The notes under the pieces were generated by a model that was given only the letters and a program-made list of their open reading frames with translations, ran no database searches and was not told the DNA's origin. A program made the position numbers and the translations under genes. From Flagellimonas hadalis (lineage in GTDB: Bacteria; Bacteroidota; Bacteroidia; Flavobacteriales; Flavobacteriaceae): a DNA stretch of 64,000 nt. The stretch is taken from positions 18,417 through 82,416 of the forward strand of contig NZ_VNIK02000012.1 of NCBI RefSeq assembly GCF_007785775.2, read 5' to 3'. Position 1 is the first letter of the stretch. The number at the start of each line of letters is the position of its first letter. Below are positions 10,097 through 19,317 of the stretch, piece after piece.

Positions 10097-13000
10097 ATGA
10101 GAACAAAACTTAATGGATTGTTAACGCTATTATTGGCGTTTGTTGTGCATATTTCCTTTGCACAAGACAAAACGATCACGGGTACAGTTACGGATGCCAA
10201 TGGCCTCCCACTGCCTGGGGTCAATATTGTCGTTGAAGGGACCACCACGGGTACCCAAACTGATTTTGACGGAAACTATGTGATCAGCGCCCGTCAAGGA
10301 CAGACACTACTTTTTAGCTATATCGGCCTAAAAGCTACCAGTAGGGCAGTCGGTGCCAGCAATGTGGTCAACGTACAGATGGAAGAGGATGCGCAGAGTC
10401 TTGATGAAGTTGTGGTCACAGCCGCCCTAGGTTTGACCCGTCAGCAAAAATCACTCGGTTTTGCCGCCCAGAAAGTTGATGGGGAAAACCTTGTCAAAGC
10501 ACGGGACACCGATGTCAACAATGCTTTGGCCGGTAAAGTTTCGGGTGTTCAGTTCTTGGGCGCCCCCAGTTCGGATTTCAGGGAATCCAGCATACGACTT
10601 AGAGGTAACACCAACGTACTATACATCGTCGACAACATCAAAATAGGCTCCTCTACGGACCTTAACCCTGACGATATTGCGGACATGACAGTGCTGAAAG
10701 GTCTTACTGCGACCGCCCTATACGGTCCTGAAGGACGTAATGGTGCCATTGTCATCACAACGAAAAGAGCCAAAGATGGAAAGGCCACGATTACAATCAA
10801 CCAGAACACATCTCTGGAAAATGTGTACCTACTTCCTGAATACCAAAATGAATATGGTGGTGGTTACGAACAGGAGTTCCCAACCTTCACATACAACGCT
10901 GCACAGCACCCCGCCTCATGGCAGGCTTTCGATGGCCAACCCATGGTAGAGTACTACGCTGATGAAAGCTGGGGACCACGTCTGGACGGGACTCCCGTTA
11001 GGCACTGGGACAGTTGGATCGAAGGAGATCCAGAATTTGGAAAGTTGAGACCTTTCTCTCCAAACCCCAACAACATCAAGAATTTCTACAACACCGGTAT
11101 GACCAACAGGACAAACGTTACCTTTATGAAAGGTGGCGAGGACTATGGTGTCCGTACATCGGTGACACGTACTGAAAAAGAAGGTATCGTACCCAATACT
11201 AGGCGTACACAATATGACTTCTCTACCAATGCGGACATTACCTTGAGCGAAAAATTCAAGATGTACACCAACCTATCTTTCCAAACCAGGAAGACAAAGA
11301 ACTTTGCCGCACTTGGGTATGGAAGTATAGGGTCCAACTTCAACCAATGGTGGCAACGTCAAATAGACATGGACCGCATCAGGGATTACAACAGGAATGG
11401 CCAGATCGTATCTTGGAACATCAATGGACCAACCAACCCAAGGCCACTTTATTGGGATTCTCCCTACTTCCTACTGCATGAAAGCGTGAACAACGAGGTT
11501 AAAAACATGTTCAACGGAAGACTTGGTGGAACCTATACCTTTAGTGAGAACTTGAACTTGTCCATTGAAGCCCGTAAAACGTACAATGCTTACGACTATG
11601 AAGCTCGCACAGGATGGGGAGGATTGACCCAAGAAGGCTATGCTGAAAACGAAAACACCGAAACCCGTGATGAATTGTTCGGTATCATGAACTATCAGAA
11701 CAGTTTCGGAGATTTTGACATCAGTGCAAAATTAGGTAGTGAATTTAGCTTCTACTACTTTAAAAATCTATTGGCCAGCACAAATGGTGGGATGACCGTG
11801 GAAAACTATTATTCCTTGGACACCTCAGTTGACCGCCCCAATGTGGACAGCAATCGAACCAAATCCCAGAACAGGGCCGTGTTTGCCGCTGCTTCCTTGG
11901 GCTATGGCGGTTTCTTGTACTTGGACGGTACCGCAAGATGGGATTGGAGCTCAACGGCAAATCCTGAAGACAACAAAGTGGAGACCTACGGTGTTTCCGG
12001 TAGCTTTGTGTTCTCAGAGTTTATTTCACAGAATGACTTCTTTACCTTTGGTAAACTGAGAGCCGGTTATGCAGAAGCTCCCATTTTTCCCAACGCACAC
12101 ATTTTGAACCCTATCTATCAAAACCAAAACCCTTACGGTAGCAGTGGTGCCATGACCGTGCCAAACGGACTCCGAAACCCACAACTTACCGGTGGTGTGA
12201 GAAGTGAGGTTGAAATAGGTGGTGAGCTTAAATTCTTCAAAAACAGGATTGGGTTGGATGTCACTTATTTTGAAAAAACAGATAAAGACCTTCCTGTTGG
12301 TTTGACCTTGGATTCCTCTACTGGTTTTACATCGGTTAGTACCAACTCAGGAGAGCAGTTCTATAAAGGTTTGGAATTCGGACTTACCGCAACTCCGATC
12401 AGGACCGAGAATTTCGAGTGGGAAATCTCCGCCAACTTGGCCACACTTTCACGTTGGGTAAACAAACTAGCCGAAGGTGTTCTTGTCAATACACTTGACG
12501 GAACCTCACAAGGTTGGGGTGGACTGTTGCTACAAGAGCGTGAAGGTGAGGAATGGGGTGTACTTTACGGTAGAAAAGCCCAAAGGGACGATGCCGGCAA
12601 CCTATTGCTTTCTTCAACTGGTGCCATACAATATGACACCAACCAATTTTTGGGCAACGTATTGCCAGATTTCACTGGTGGTTTCACCAGCAACATGAGG
12701 TATAAGAATTTTGACCTTTTCCTTGGATTCGATTTCCAAAAAGGTGGACAGTATTTCTCTGTGACCGACATGTTCATCAACTACTCAGGTTTGGGAATCG
12801 AATCCGTTGGGGACAATGCCTTGGGCAACCCAAAACGTGACCCACTTACCGGAACAGGAATTGTTGGTGGTATTGCCGTACCTGCAGCGACTGCCGGAGC
12901 AGATTCAGGAGGTATATTGGTTGAAGGTGTAGATGCCACTACAGGGGCCCCTGCATCCTATTATGTTGACCCAGTATCATACTACGGAAGACTATTCGGA

Positions 13001-13285
13001 CTTTCGGAGTTTTTCCTTCACGATGCCACTTATTTGAAATTGAGGACGGTTAGATTGGGCTACAACATACCTAAAAAGTTATTGGACCAAACCCCGTTTA
13101 CAGAAGCAAATATCGCCCTGTATGCAAACAACCTTTGGTTGATCGATTCAGACCTCAACTTTGTTGACCCATCTGAGTTGGAAAACATTGGATGGAGTAC
13201 CGGAGCCAGCAACTACAAGTTCATTGAAGGTGGTCAGTTGCCTCCCGCAAGGACCATAGGTCTAAACGTGACCTTAACATTCTAA
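10097..13285 (+). CDS. SusC/RagA-family TonB-linked outer-membrane protein
   Basis: 1062 residues. A Sec signal (about 1-22, ending ISFAQ) is followed by a CarboxypepD_reg-like domain (TITGTVTDANGLPLPGVN) and a plug domain that opens with LDEVVVTA near residue 103, then the long beta-barrel. The C-terminus is RTIGLNVTLTF, ending in Phe as outer-membrane barrels do. Such proteins form TonB-powered channels lidded by a SusD lipoprotein. The SusD partner follows after 12 bases. No glycoside hydrolase, peptidase or sigma/anti-sigma pair is adjacent, so the substrate cannot be named. Confidence 0.95.
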   Translation: MRTKLNGLLTLLLAFVVHISFAQDKTITGTVTDANGLPLPGVNIVVEGTTTGTQTDFDGNYVISARQGQTLLFSYIGLKATSRAVGASNVVNVQMEEDAQSLDEVVVTAALGLTRQQKSLGFAAQKVDGENLVKARDTDVNNALAGKVSGVQFLGAPSSDFRESSIRLRGNTNVLYIVDNIKIGSSTDLNPDDIADMTVLKGLTATALYGPEGRNGAIVITTKRAKDGKATITINQNTSLENVYLLPEYQNEYGGGYEQEFPTFTYNAAQHPASWQAFDGQPMVEYYADESWGPRLDGTPVRHWDSWIEGDPEFGKLRPFSPNPNNIKNFYNTGMTNRTNVTFMKGGEDYGVRTSVTRTEKEGIVPNTRRTQYDFSTNADITLSEKFKMYTNLSFQTRKTKNFAALGYGSIGSNFNQWWQRQIDMDRIRDYNRNGQIVSWNINGPTNPRPLYWDSPYFLLHESVNNEVKNMFNGRLGGTYTFSENLNLSIEARKTYNAYDYEARTGWGGLTQEGYAENENTETRDELFGIMNYQNSFGDFDISAKLGSEFSFYYFKNLLASTNGGMTVENYYSLDTSVDRPNVDSNRTKSQNRAVFAAASLGYGGFLYLDGTARWDWSSTANPEDNKVETYGVSGSFVFSEFISQNDFFTFGKLRAGYAEAPIFPNAHILNPIYQNQNPYGSSGAMTVPNGLRNPQLTGGVRSEVEIGGELKFFKNRIGLDVTYFEKTDKDLPVGLTLDSSTGFTSVSTNSGEQFYKGLEFGLTATPIRTENFEWEISANLATLSRWVNKLAEGVLVNTLDGTSQGWGGLLLQEREGEEWGVLYGRKAQRDDAGNLLLSSTGAIQYDTNQFLGNVLPDFTGGFTSNMRYKNFDLFLGFDFQKGGQYFSVTDMFINYSGLGIESVGDNALGNPKRDPLTGTGIVGGIAVPAATAGADSGGILVEGVDATTGAPASYYVDPVSYYGRLFGLSEFFLHDATYLKLRTVRLGYNIPKKLLDQTPFTEANIALYANNLWLIDSDLNFVDPSELENIGWSTGASNYKFIEGGQLPPARTIGLNVTLTF

Positions 13286-13297
13286 AAAGTAAAAAAG

Positions 13298-14743
13298 ATG
13301 AAACTGAAAAATATAAAACAAGTACTTTTTACGATTATCTCCCTCACCATATTATCCTGCGACAATGTGGACTATGGAGATATGAATATTGACCCAAACA
13401 ACCCTAGCGACCCTTCAACTGCATCGTTGATGACCAGTGCACAGATTTCGCTTAGCGGTTACACAACGGCCACTACGCCCAACCTGTATGTGCAATATTT
13501 GAGCAACGGACAGTATCCGGAAGAATCACAGTATGCTACCGTCAACTATGATTATGGAGCTTCCTATACAAGTATCCTTGTGGTTTTGAAAAGAATCATG
13601 GACCTCAACATGGATGAAAGCACCATGATTGCCGCTCAGGCCAATGGATCGAACAACAATCAGATAGCCGTGGCAAAAATCCTTACTGCCTACACCTATC
13701 AATTGATGACCGATCGTTGGGGTATGCTTCCTTACACTGAAGCTTTGCAAGGTTTGGACGACATCTTCGCTTCCTATGACACCCAAGAAGTCATCTATGA
13801 TGGGCTTTTCAATGAGATAGACGAGGCCTTGGCACTTATCGAAAATGGAAACCCTGGTCCTACAGGTGATATCATTTTGGGCGGGAATATGGCCAGATGG
13901 AGACAGTTTGCAAATACGCTAAAAATGAACATGGCCATTAGGCTTTCCAAAAGGTTCCCTGCTCCAGGGGGCTATGCAGCCACCAAGTTCAACGAGGCAA
14001 TTTCAGGAGCCATCGCTTCAAATGATGACAACCTGTACTACACCTTCCTCGCCGAGGAAAATAACGACAACCCATGGGAAGACCGTTTTCTCGCTCCCAA
14101 TTTCCGTTTGGATTACCTTTTGAGCGATACATTTGTCAACTTCCTTGTGGGTAGTGGAACACCTGCAGCACCTGAAGATCCTCGCTTGGAGCAATATGCC
14201 GTGCCTTCGGAAATTTCAGGTACTTTTGTTGGAGCTCCCTATGGTGAAGAAAATGGAAACACTCCAGATTATTCCTTTATCACACCAGATGTAATCTACA
14301 ACCAAGAGGCCCCTGGCTACATGTTCACCTATGCCCAAGTTGCTTTTGCCAGAGCAGAAGCAGCTGAATTGGGTTGGATAGGTGGAAGTGCCGCAACTTT
14401 CTACGAAGAAGGTATTGCCGCCTCCATGGACCAATGGGGTGTTGACCCTGCTGATGCAGCCGCCTATATTGCAGCGAACCCATATACAGACATAGCTGAT
14501 ATTGCCTATGAAAAATATGTGGCCCTATATCTGCAAGGTTATGAGTCATGGGCAGAATGGAGAAAATTTGGTGCTAACGCCCCTACCCTTGTGGCTCCCG
14601 CCACTGCTTTGAGCGGTACTGGAATTCCGCAAAGACAGGCCTATGCCACCAATGCAAGCGCCAGTAACGAGGAAAACTACAATGCTGCCGTTGCCACCCA
14701 AGGTCCAGACAACTTGGACACAGTTCTTTGGTGGGCACAATAA
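13298..14743 (+). CDS. SusD/RagB-family nutrient-binding lipoprotein
   Basis: 481 residues. A lipoprotein signal ends ILSC (Cys 21), so it should be anchored to the outer membrane. The pattern QLMTDRWGMLPYTEALQG near residue 136 and the late block ALYLQGYESWAEWRKFG fit the SusD-like_2 type of SusD protein rather than the starch-type SusD. It would act as the hinged lid of the SusC channel encoded 12 bases upstream. A strong terminator follows 30 bases after the stop, so susC-susD is a two-gene unit. Confidence 0.92.
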   Translation: MKLKNIKQVLFTIISLTILSCDNVDYGDMNIDPNNPSDPSTASLMTSAQISLSGYTTATTPNLYVQYLSNGQYPEESQYATVNYDYGASYTSILVVLKRIMDLNMDESTMIAAQANGSNNNQIAVAKILTAYTYQLMTDRWGMLPYTEALQGLDDIFASYDTQEVIYDGLFNEIDEALALIENGNPGPTGDIILGGNMARWRQFANTLKMNMAIRLSKRFPAPGGYAATKFNEAISGAIASNDDNLYYTFLAEENNDNPWEDRFLAPNFRLDYLLSDTFVNFLVGSGTPAAPEDPRLEQYAVPSEISGTFVGAPYGEENGNTPDYSFITPDVIYNQEAPGYMFTYAQVAFARAEAAELGWIGGSAATFYEEGIAASMDQWGVDPADAAAYIAANPYTDIADIAYEKYVALYLQGYESWAEWRKFGANAPTLVAPATALSGTGIPQRQAYATNASASNEENYNAAVATQGPDNLDTVLWWAQ

Positions 14744-14772
14744 TAATTGGGCTTAGCACAACTATAAACTTC

Positions 14773-14802
14773 AAAAGGGAGGGCAAAATGCCCTCCCTTT
14801 TT
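14773..14802 (+). terminator. Intrinsic terminator of the susC-susD unit
   Basis: A perfect stem GGGAGGGC (14777-14784) with GCCCTCCC (14790-14797) and a five-base loop, flanked by AAAA on the left and TTTTT on the right. It is the clearest terminator in the window. It ends the susCD transcript and separates it from the next secreted protein gene. Confidence 0.9.
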
Positions 14803-14847
14803 CGTATTTTATTCTTATCTTTTAAATGAATTCAAACATTCTGCATC

Positions 14848-15564
14848 ATGCGTAAAAATTTCATCTTTTTCATCTCACTTCTTGCATGTCAACTAAGTAT
14901 TGGACAACAACTTTTGGTTATTGAGGGTGGAAGTCAAGGAAAATATGGTTTCATGGGGACCGACAGCTCCATCAAGGGGACAAAATATTATTTCAATGGT
15001 TGGGGTGCTGGGAAGATTACCTTTTCAGACCAGACTACTTCCAAACCCATGCTCATCCAGATCGATCTCGAATTGAACAACCTGCTTATCAAAGACGACC
15101 AAGATGATACTAAAGGGACCATAGTGAACATGAATACCGTGGAAAAATTTACCCTTACCCAGGTTGGGGACAAGGCAAATGGTTCCACCACTGACACTTT
15201 TGTAAAAAAATCGCCTTCTGATTTTGATGCTTCGGTAAAAGAAACGAAATACTACAGACAACGTACAAAAGATTCAGACTATGTCATTGAAGAAATCAGT
15301 AAAAGACTCCATGACAACGCCACAGACACGACGAACAACTTCGACAAAAAATCCTATGAGGAGTATAGGACAAAAAATACATTTTATGTAAAAGGCCCTG
15401 AAGGCAAATACATAGAATCCAGCAATCTAAATGAAAGGGCCATTGCAAAGGCATATCCAGATCTCAAAAAGGAGATAAAAAATTATGTAAAGGCACAGAA
15501 CATAGATTTTGATAATCCTACCCAGCTTGATGCCTTGATTTCATTTTGCCTTATGACTAAATAA
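14848..15564 (+). CDS. Secreted protein of unknown function
   Basis: 238 residues with a clear signal peptide (MRKNFIFFISLLACQLSIGQ). The mature part is polar, with many Lys, Asp and Thr and no recognised domain. A glycine-rich start (EGGSQGKYGFMGTD) precedes a beta-rich stretch with an acidic LIKDDQDDTKG motif, and the C-terminal third is Lys/Glu helical. No T9SS tail is visible. It lies alone between the susCD terminator and rlmB. I do not recognise the family. Confidence 0.8.
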   Translation: MRKNFIFFISLLACQLSIGQQLLVIEGGSQGKYGFMGTDSSIKGTKYYFNGWGAGKITFSDQTTSKPMLIQIDLELNNLLIKDDQDDTKGTIVNMNTVEKFTLTQVGDKANGSTTDTFVKKSPSDFDASVKETKYYRQRTKDSDYVIEEISKRLHDNATDTTNNFDKKSYEEYRTKNTFYVKGPEGKYIESSNLNERAIAKAYPDLKKEIKNYVKAQNIDFDNPTQLDALISFCLMTK

Positions 15565-15579
15565 AACAAGGTTTTTACC

Positions 15580-15587
15580 TACTTTTG
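15580..15587 (+). promoter_or_regulatory. Promoter -7 element directly before rlmB
   Basis: TACTTTTG matches TAnnTTTG exactly and lies five bases before the rlmB ATG at 15593. The expected start of transcription would fall at or beside the ATG, giving a leaderless or nearly leaderless message. No good -33 TTG at normal distance was seen, so confidence is moderate. Confidence 0.45.
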
Positions 15588-15592
15588 CCCGC

Positions 15593-16330
15593 ATGGAGAA
15601 CGACCAGCACATTTATGGCATAAGGGCAGTAGTTGAAGCCATAAAAGCCGAACAGCCCATCAACAAGATATTCCTGCAAAAGGGCCTTAAAGGAGAGCTT
15701 TTCAAAGAGCTGGAAGCCTCTATTCGAAAAAATGGCATCAGTGCATCGTATGTGCCCATCGAGAAACTGAACCGTCTTACCCGCAACAACCATCAAGGCG
15801 TGGTAGCACAGATTTCCCCTGTAACCTTTCACGATTTTGAACAACTTGTGGAGGAAGTGATTTCGAAGGAAAAACTTCCACTTTTTTTGCTTTTGGACCA
15901 AGTATCCGATGTCCGGAATTTTGGCGCCATTATCCGAACGGCCGAATGTTGTGGGGTACACGGTATCATCGTTCCAAAAAATGGAGCTGCGCCCATAACG
16001 AACGATACCGTAAAAACTTCTGCCGGGGCAGCTTTCAATGTCCCGATTGCCAAGGTGGACCACCTAAAGGACGCTGTGTTCTATTTACAATCATCAGGGA
16101 TATCCGTTACCGCGGCCACTGAAAAAACCGAAGATGAGATTTATGGCGTGGATTTTGACCAACCTTCGGCCATCATCATGGGATCGGAAGAAAAAGGCAT
16201 CTCCCCTTCCATCCTTGGCATTGTGGACCAAAAGGCAAAATTGCCCCTTTTGGGCAAAATAGGTTCGCTGAACGTATCTGTGGCATGTGGGGTATTCCTA
16301 TACGAAGTGGTCAGGCAACGAAGAAAGTAG
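15593..16330 (+). CDS. rlmB: 23S rRNA (guanosine-2'-O)-methyltransferase, TrmH/SpoU family
   Basis: 245 residues. An N-terminal SpoU substrate-binding domain begins YGIRAVVEAI. The SPOUT catalytic domain has the three family motifs: DQVSDVRNFGAIIRTAECCG (motif 1, about residue 102), IMGSEEKGIS (motif 2) and LPLLGKIGSLNVSVACGVFLY (motif 3) split across the end. It should 2'-O-methylate a guanosine in 23S rRNA using SAM. Assignment to RlmB rather than another TrmH paralogue is by length and overall pattern. It ends two bases before the rhomboid gene on the other strand. Confidence 0.9.
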   Translation: MENDQHIYGIRAVVEAIKAEQPINKIFLQKGLKGELFKELEASIRKNGISASYVPIEKLNRLTRNNHQGVVAQISPVTFHDFEQLVEEVISKEKLPLFLLLDQVSDVRNFGAIIRTAECCGVHGIIVPKNGAAPITNDTVKTSAGAAFNVPIAKVDHLKDAVFYLQSSGISVTAATEKTEDEIYGVDFDQPSAIIMGSEEKGISPSILGIVDQKAKLPLLGKIGSLNVSVACGVFLYEVVRQRRK

Positions 16331-16332
16331 CA

Positions 16333-17058
16333 TCATTCCTTTTTATCGGTGCGATAGTGGTACCTGACCTCCACTATATCTTCACCTTCTTCTTCCTTAT
16401 TCTCAATAAAATTACCATTCTCATCAAAATGTTTGAGGAAAGGGTCGTTGTCCTCGCTATAATCTTCGCGCTCCCATTCATATTTCCTTTCTTGGGGTAT
16501 CTTGACCCTTATGGTCAACGCCAATAACAATCCTGTGACAAAACCTGCCAAATGTCCTTCCCATGAAATATCCTCCTTAATGGGAAAAATATACCAAATC
16601 ATGCTGCCATAGATAAAAACAACAACCAAGGAAAGGGCCACTAATCTATAGTGCTTGGCAAAAATGCCCTTAAAAAATATAAAACTGGACAGCACGTAGA
16701 TAAGCCCACTTGCACCAATATGGTAAGAGGGTCTGCCTATCAGCCAAGTGATGAGTCCGGAAAGCAATACCCCCAACAACAAGACCCTAAAAGCTGCTTC
16801 GCGATAAAAATAGAACAGAAAGGAGGATAGCACTGCCAAAGGAACCGTATTGTTATAAAGATGTTCCACCGACCCATGGATAAACGGACTCAACACTACA
16901 CCCTTCAACCCAGAAACAGTTCTTGGATATATGCCATATTCGTTCAGGTTGATGCCAAAGCGCACTTCTGCCCAAAACACGGCCCATATGGCCAGTACCG
17001 CCAAAAGGGGCGACAGCACTACACTTTGGGAAAATGTATAGGTTTTGGACAATTCCAT
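16333..17058 (-). CDS. Rhomboid-family intramembrane serine protease
   Basis: 241 residues with about six membrane segments. The catalytic Ser is in GASGLIYVLSS (about residue 118) and the catalytic His in EGHLAGFVTG (about residue 170). An HLYNN motif in the early part (VEHLYNN) matches the conserved His/Asn region of rhomboids. The C-terminal 60 residues are a charged cytoplasmic tail rich in Glu and Asp. Rhomboids cleave transmembrane proteins inside the bilayer; the substrate is unknown. Convergent with rlmB and divergent from rarA. Confidence 0.93.
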   Translation of the reverse strand: MELSKTYTFSQSVVLSPLLAVLAIWAVFWAEVRFGINLNEYGIYPRTVSGLKGVVLSPFIHGSVEHLYNNTVPLAVLSSFLFYFYREAAFRVLLLGVLLSGLITWLIGRPSYHIGASGLIYVLSSFIFFKGIFAKHYRLVALSLVVVFIYGSMIWYIFPIKEDISWEGHLAGFVTGLLLALTIRVKIPQERKYEWEREDYSEDNDPFLKHFDENGNFIENKEEEGEDIVEVRYHYRTDKKE

Positions 17059-17071
17059 AATTCCAACAATA

Positions 17072-17105
17072 CAAATATGTTACCAGAACCCTGAAAATAC
17101 ACAAA
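17072..17105 (-). promoter_or_regulatory. Possible promoter of the rhomboid gene
   Basis: On the minus strand TTTG (17105-17102) lies 22 bases before CATATTTG (17079-17072), a seven-of-eight match to TAnnTTTG. The spacing is within the range known for Flavobacteria. The rhomboid ATG is 14 bases downstream. Confidence 0.45.
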
Positions 17106-17178
17106 TTGTCATATTCCTGAACATTAGATCGAAAAAGGAGGTCAAAATCACCATCAAAATTGTCTTATTTTTACACCT

Positions 17179-18456
17179 ATGAACGAACCTTTGGCAGAAC
17201 GGATACGCCCAAAAACACTGGAAGATTATATCAGCCAGCAACATTTGGTGGGCGAACATGGCGCATTGACCACCCAAATCAAAAATGGGGTCATCCCCTC
17301 TTTGATTTTTTGGGGACCCCCGGGCACTGGAAAGACCACATTGGCAAACATTATTGCCACGGAAAGTCAGAGGCCCTTCTATACCCTTAGTGCCATAAGC
17401 AGTGGTGTAAAGGATGTAAGGGAAGTCATCGATAAGGCCAAGCAAAGTGGAGGCCTGTTCACCTCCAAAAACCCCATTTTGTTCATTGACGAGATCCATC
17501 GGTTCAGCAAATCCCAGCAAGATTCCCTGTTGGGTGCCGTGGAAAAGGGATGGGTGACCCTGATCGGCGCCACAACGGAAAACCCCAGCTTTGAAGTGAT
17601 TCCCGCATTACTGTCCAGATGTCAGGTCTATGTCCTGAACCCTTTTGGCAAAGAGGATCTCGTGGCCTTGCTGGAAAGGGCCATCAAAACGGACAGTGCA
17701 CTGAAAAACAAAAAAATAACGCTGAAGGAAACCGAGGCACTTCTACGTTTGTCCGGCGGTGATGGGAGAAAACTGCTCAACATCTTTGAACTCATTATCA
17801 ACTCGGAAGCCAGCGACAGTATCACAATCACCAATGATCTCGTCCTTAGCAAGGTCCAGAAGAACACGGTGCTTTATGACAAGACCGGAGAGCAACATTA
17901 TGATATCATTTCGGCATTCATCAAGTCGGTCAGAGGAAGTGACCCCAATGCTGCGGTCTATTGGCTGGCCCGCATGATAGAGGGTGGCGAGGATGTGAAG
18001 TTCATTGCCCGTCGTATGATCATTCTGGCATCGGAAGACATAGGAAACGCCAACCCAACGGCACTGGTCATGGCCAATGCCACCTTTGAGGCCGTGAACA
18101 TTATTGGATATCCGGAAGCGAGGATCATTTTGGCCCAATGTGCCACCTATTTGGCCAGTTCTGCCAAAAGCAACTCCAGTTATATGGCCATCAATGAGGC
18201 CCTGCAAACGGTGAAACAGACGGGGGACCTATCCGTCCCGATGGCCATCAGGAATGCCCCAACAAAGTTGATGAAAGATCTTGGTTATGGCAAAGGCTAT
18301 GCCTATGCCCATGACCATGAGAACAATTTTGCGGAATTTGAGTTCCTTCCCGATGAAATTTCGGGCACCACTTTCTACAAACCCGGGAACAATCCCAGGG
18401 AAAAGGGCATGAGGGATTTTTTAAAAAGCAGATGGAAGGGCAAATATGATTTTTAG
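17179..18456 (+). CDS. rarA: Replication-associated recombination protein A (AAA+ ATPase)
   Basis: 425 residues. Walker [13 protein letters not shown] near residue 51, Walker [10 protein letters not shown] near residue 100, and sensor 1 [12 protein letters not shown] are all intact. The C-terminal MgsA_C region includes [18 protein letters not shown] and [13 protein letters not shown]. RarA/MgsA acts at stalled replication forks as a tetramer and interacts with SSB. It overlaps the next, oppositely oriented gene by four bases at the 3' end. Confidence 0.96.
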   Translation: MNEPLAERIRPKTLEDYISQQHLVGEHGALTTQIKNGVIPSLIFWGPPGTGKTTLANIIATESQRPFYTLSAISSGVKDVREVIDKAKQSGGLFTSKNPILFIDEIHRFSKSQQDSLLGAVEKGWVTLIGATTENPSFEVIPALLSRCQVYVLNPFGKEDLVALLERAIKTDSALKNKKITLKETEALLRLSGGDGRKLLNIFELIINSEASDSITITNDLVLSKVQKNTVLYDKTGEQHYDIISAFIKSVRGSDPNAAVYWLARMIEGGEDVKFIARRMIILASEDIGNANPTALVMANATFEAVNIIGYPEARIILAQCATYLASSAKSNSSYMAINEALQTVKQTGDLSVPMAIRNAPTKLMKDLGYGKGYAYAHDHENNFAEFEFLPDEISGTTFYKPGNNPREKGMRDFLKSRWKGKYDF

Positions 18457-19304
18457 AACTTAATATCGAGTTCCATCATTTTTTTCTCCCCGTTCTCGGA
18501 ATATTCCAGAACCCACTTTTCGTCTTTTTTGAAAACCACGGCACTGTTGCCGGCATACTCCGTCAGGAATACTTTTTCCATGGAAGTCTCTGCTAACTTC
18601 AATACGATTTTTGGGGTACTGTCCACCAATTGATAACCGTTTTCTATCGGTTGGGCATACAGGACACCTGATGGTGCTTCTTGGGTCTGTGGTTCTGAGA
18701 CAGTTGTCGGTCTTTGGATGTTGGAAGGGCGTGGTTCCACACTCTTATAGGTCTGCTCTTCCAAAGTGGCCTTTTGCTCCACTACATGCTCCTTCGGCTT
18801 TTCCTCCAAAGATTTTACATCGTCCTTAAAACTGATGGTCACTGGCTTATCCTGTGAAACAACTTCCTGCGCTTTGGGCTCGTACTGATAGTTTATCGTG
18901 GAAAAAGAAGCAAAGGCACGTTCCAAGGCCTCTTTGTAAGCGGCATCAAACTCCTTGGTCTTGCTCTTTCCCTCTGCAGTCCTGAACACTTCAACGTTCT
19001 GGCAGTTCTTCAAGGTAAGGTGCAGTTTTGTGGAAAACATGGAAGAATTGTCCAAAAGGTCGGCCATAAGTCCCAAACACCTGTTGGCCGCCAAGTCCGC
19101 CGGAAGGGCATCGTCATATACCGCCGTAAAACCGTTTTCCCCAAAAAAATGTTTGACCAAGGTACTGGTCTGATATTGGTTCTCCGATTTAAAACTTCCA
19201 AACTTTTTGGGCACAATGATGTACTTGTACTCATTCAATTGTGCACTCACGGAATAATTCAGCCCTAGGGCAAACAACAAAATATATAGCAATTTCGGTT
19301 TCAT
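18453..19304 (-). CDS. Secreted protein of unknown function, third gene of a surface trio
   Basis: 283 residues from the ATG at 19304 (MKPKLLYILLFALGLNYSVS), a typical signal peptide ending SVSAQ. The frame is open a further 38 codons upstream, but that part runs into the preceding gene and lacks a signal, so it was rejected. The mature N-terminal half is compact (YKYIIVPKKFGSF, one Cys pair candidate at RCLG and LKNCQN). The middle is a long Lys/Glu/Pro-rich low-complexity stretch. A short beta-rich C-terminal domain follows (FLTEYAGNSAVVFKKDEKWV). No named family. It lies 13 bases after the DUF5723-like gene. Confidence 0.85.
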   Translation of the reverse strand: MKPKLLYILLFALGLNYSVSAQLNEYKYIIVPKKFGSFKSENQYQTSTLVKHFFGENGFTAVYDDALPADLAANRCLGLMADLLDNSSMFSTKLHLTLKNCQNVEVFRTAEGKSKTKEFDAAYKEALERAFASFSTINYQYEPKAQEVVSQDKPVTISFKDDVKSLEEKPKEHVVEQKATLEEQTYKSVEPRPSNIQRPTTVSEPQTQEAPSGVLYAQPIENGYQLVDSTPKIVLKLAETSMEKVFLTEYAGNSAVVFKKDEKWVLEYSENGEKKMMELDIKF

Positions 19305-19317
19305 ACTGAACAATAAC

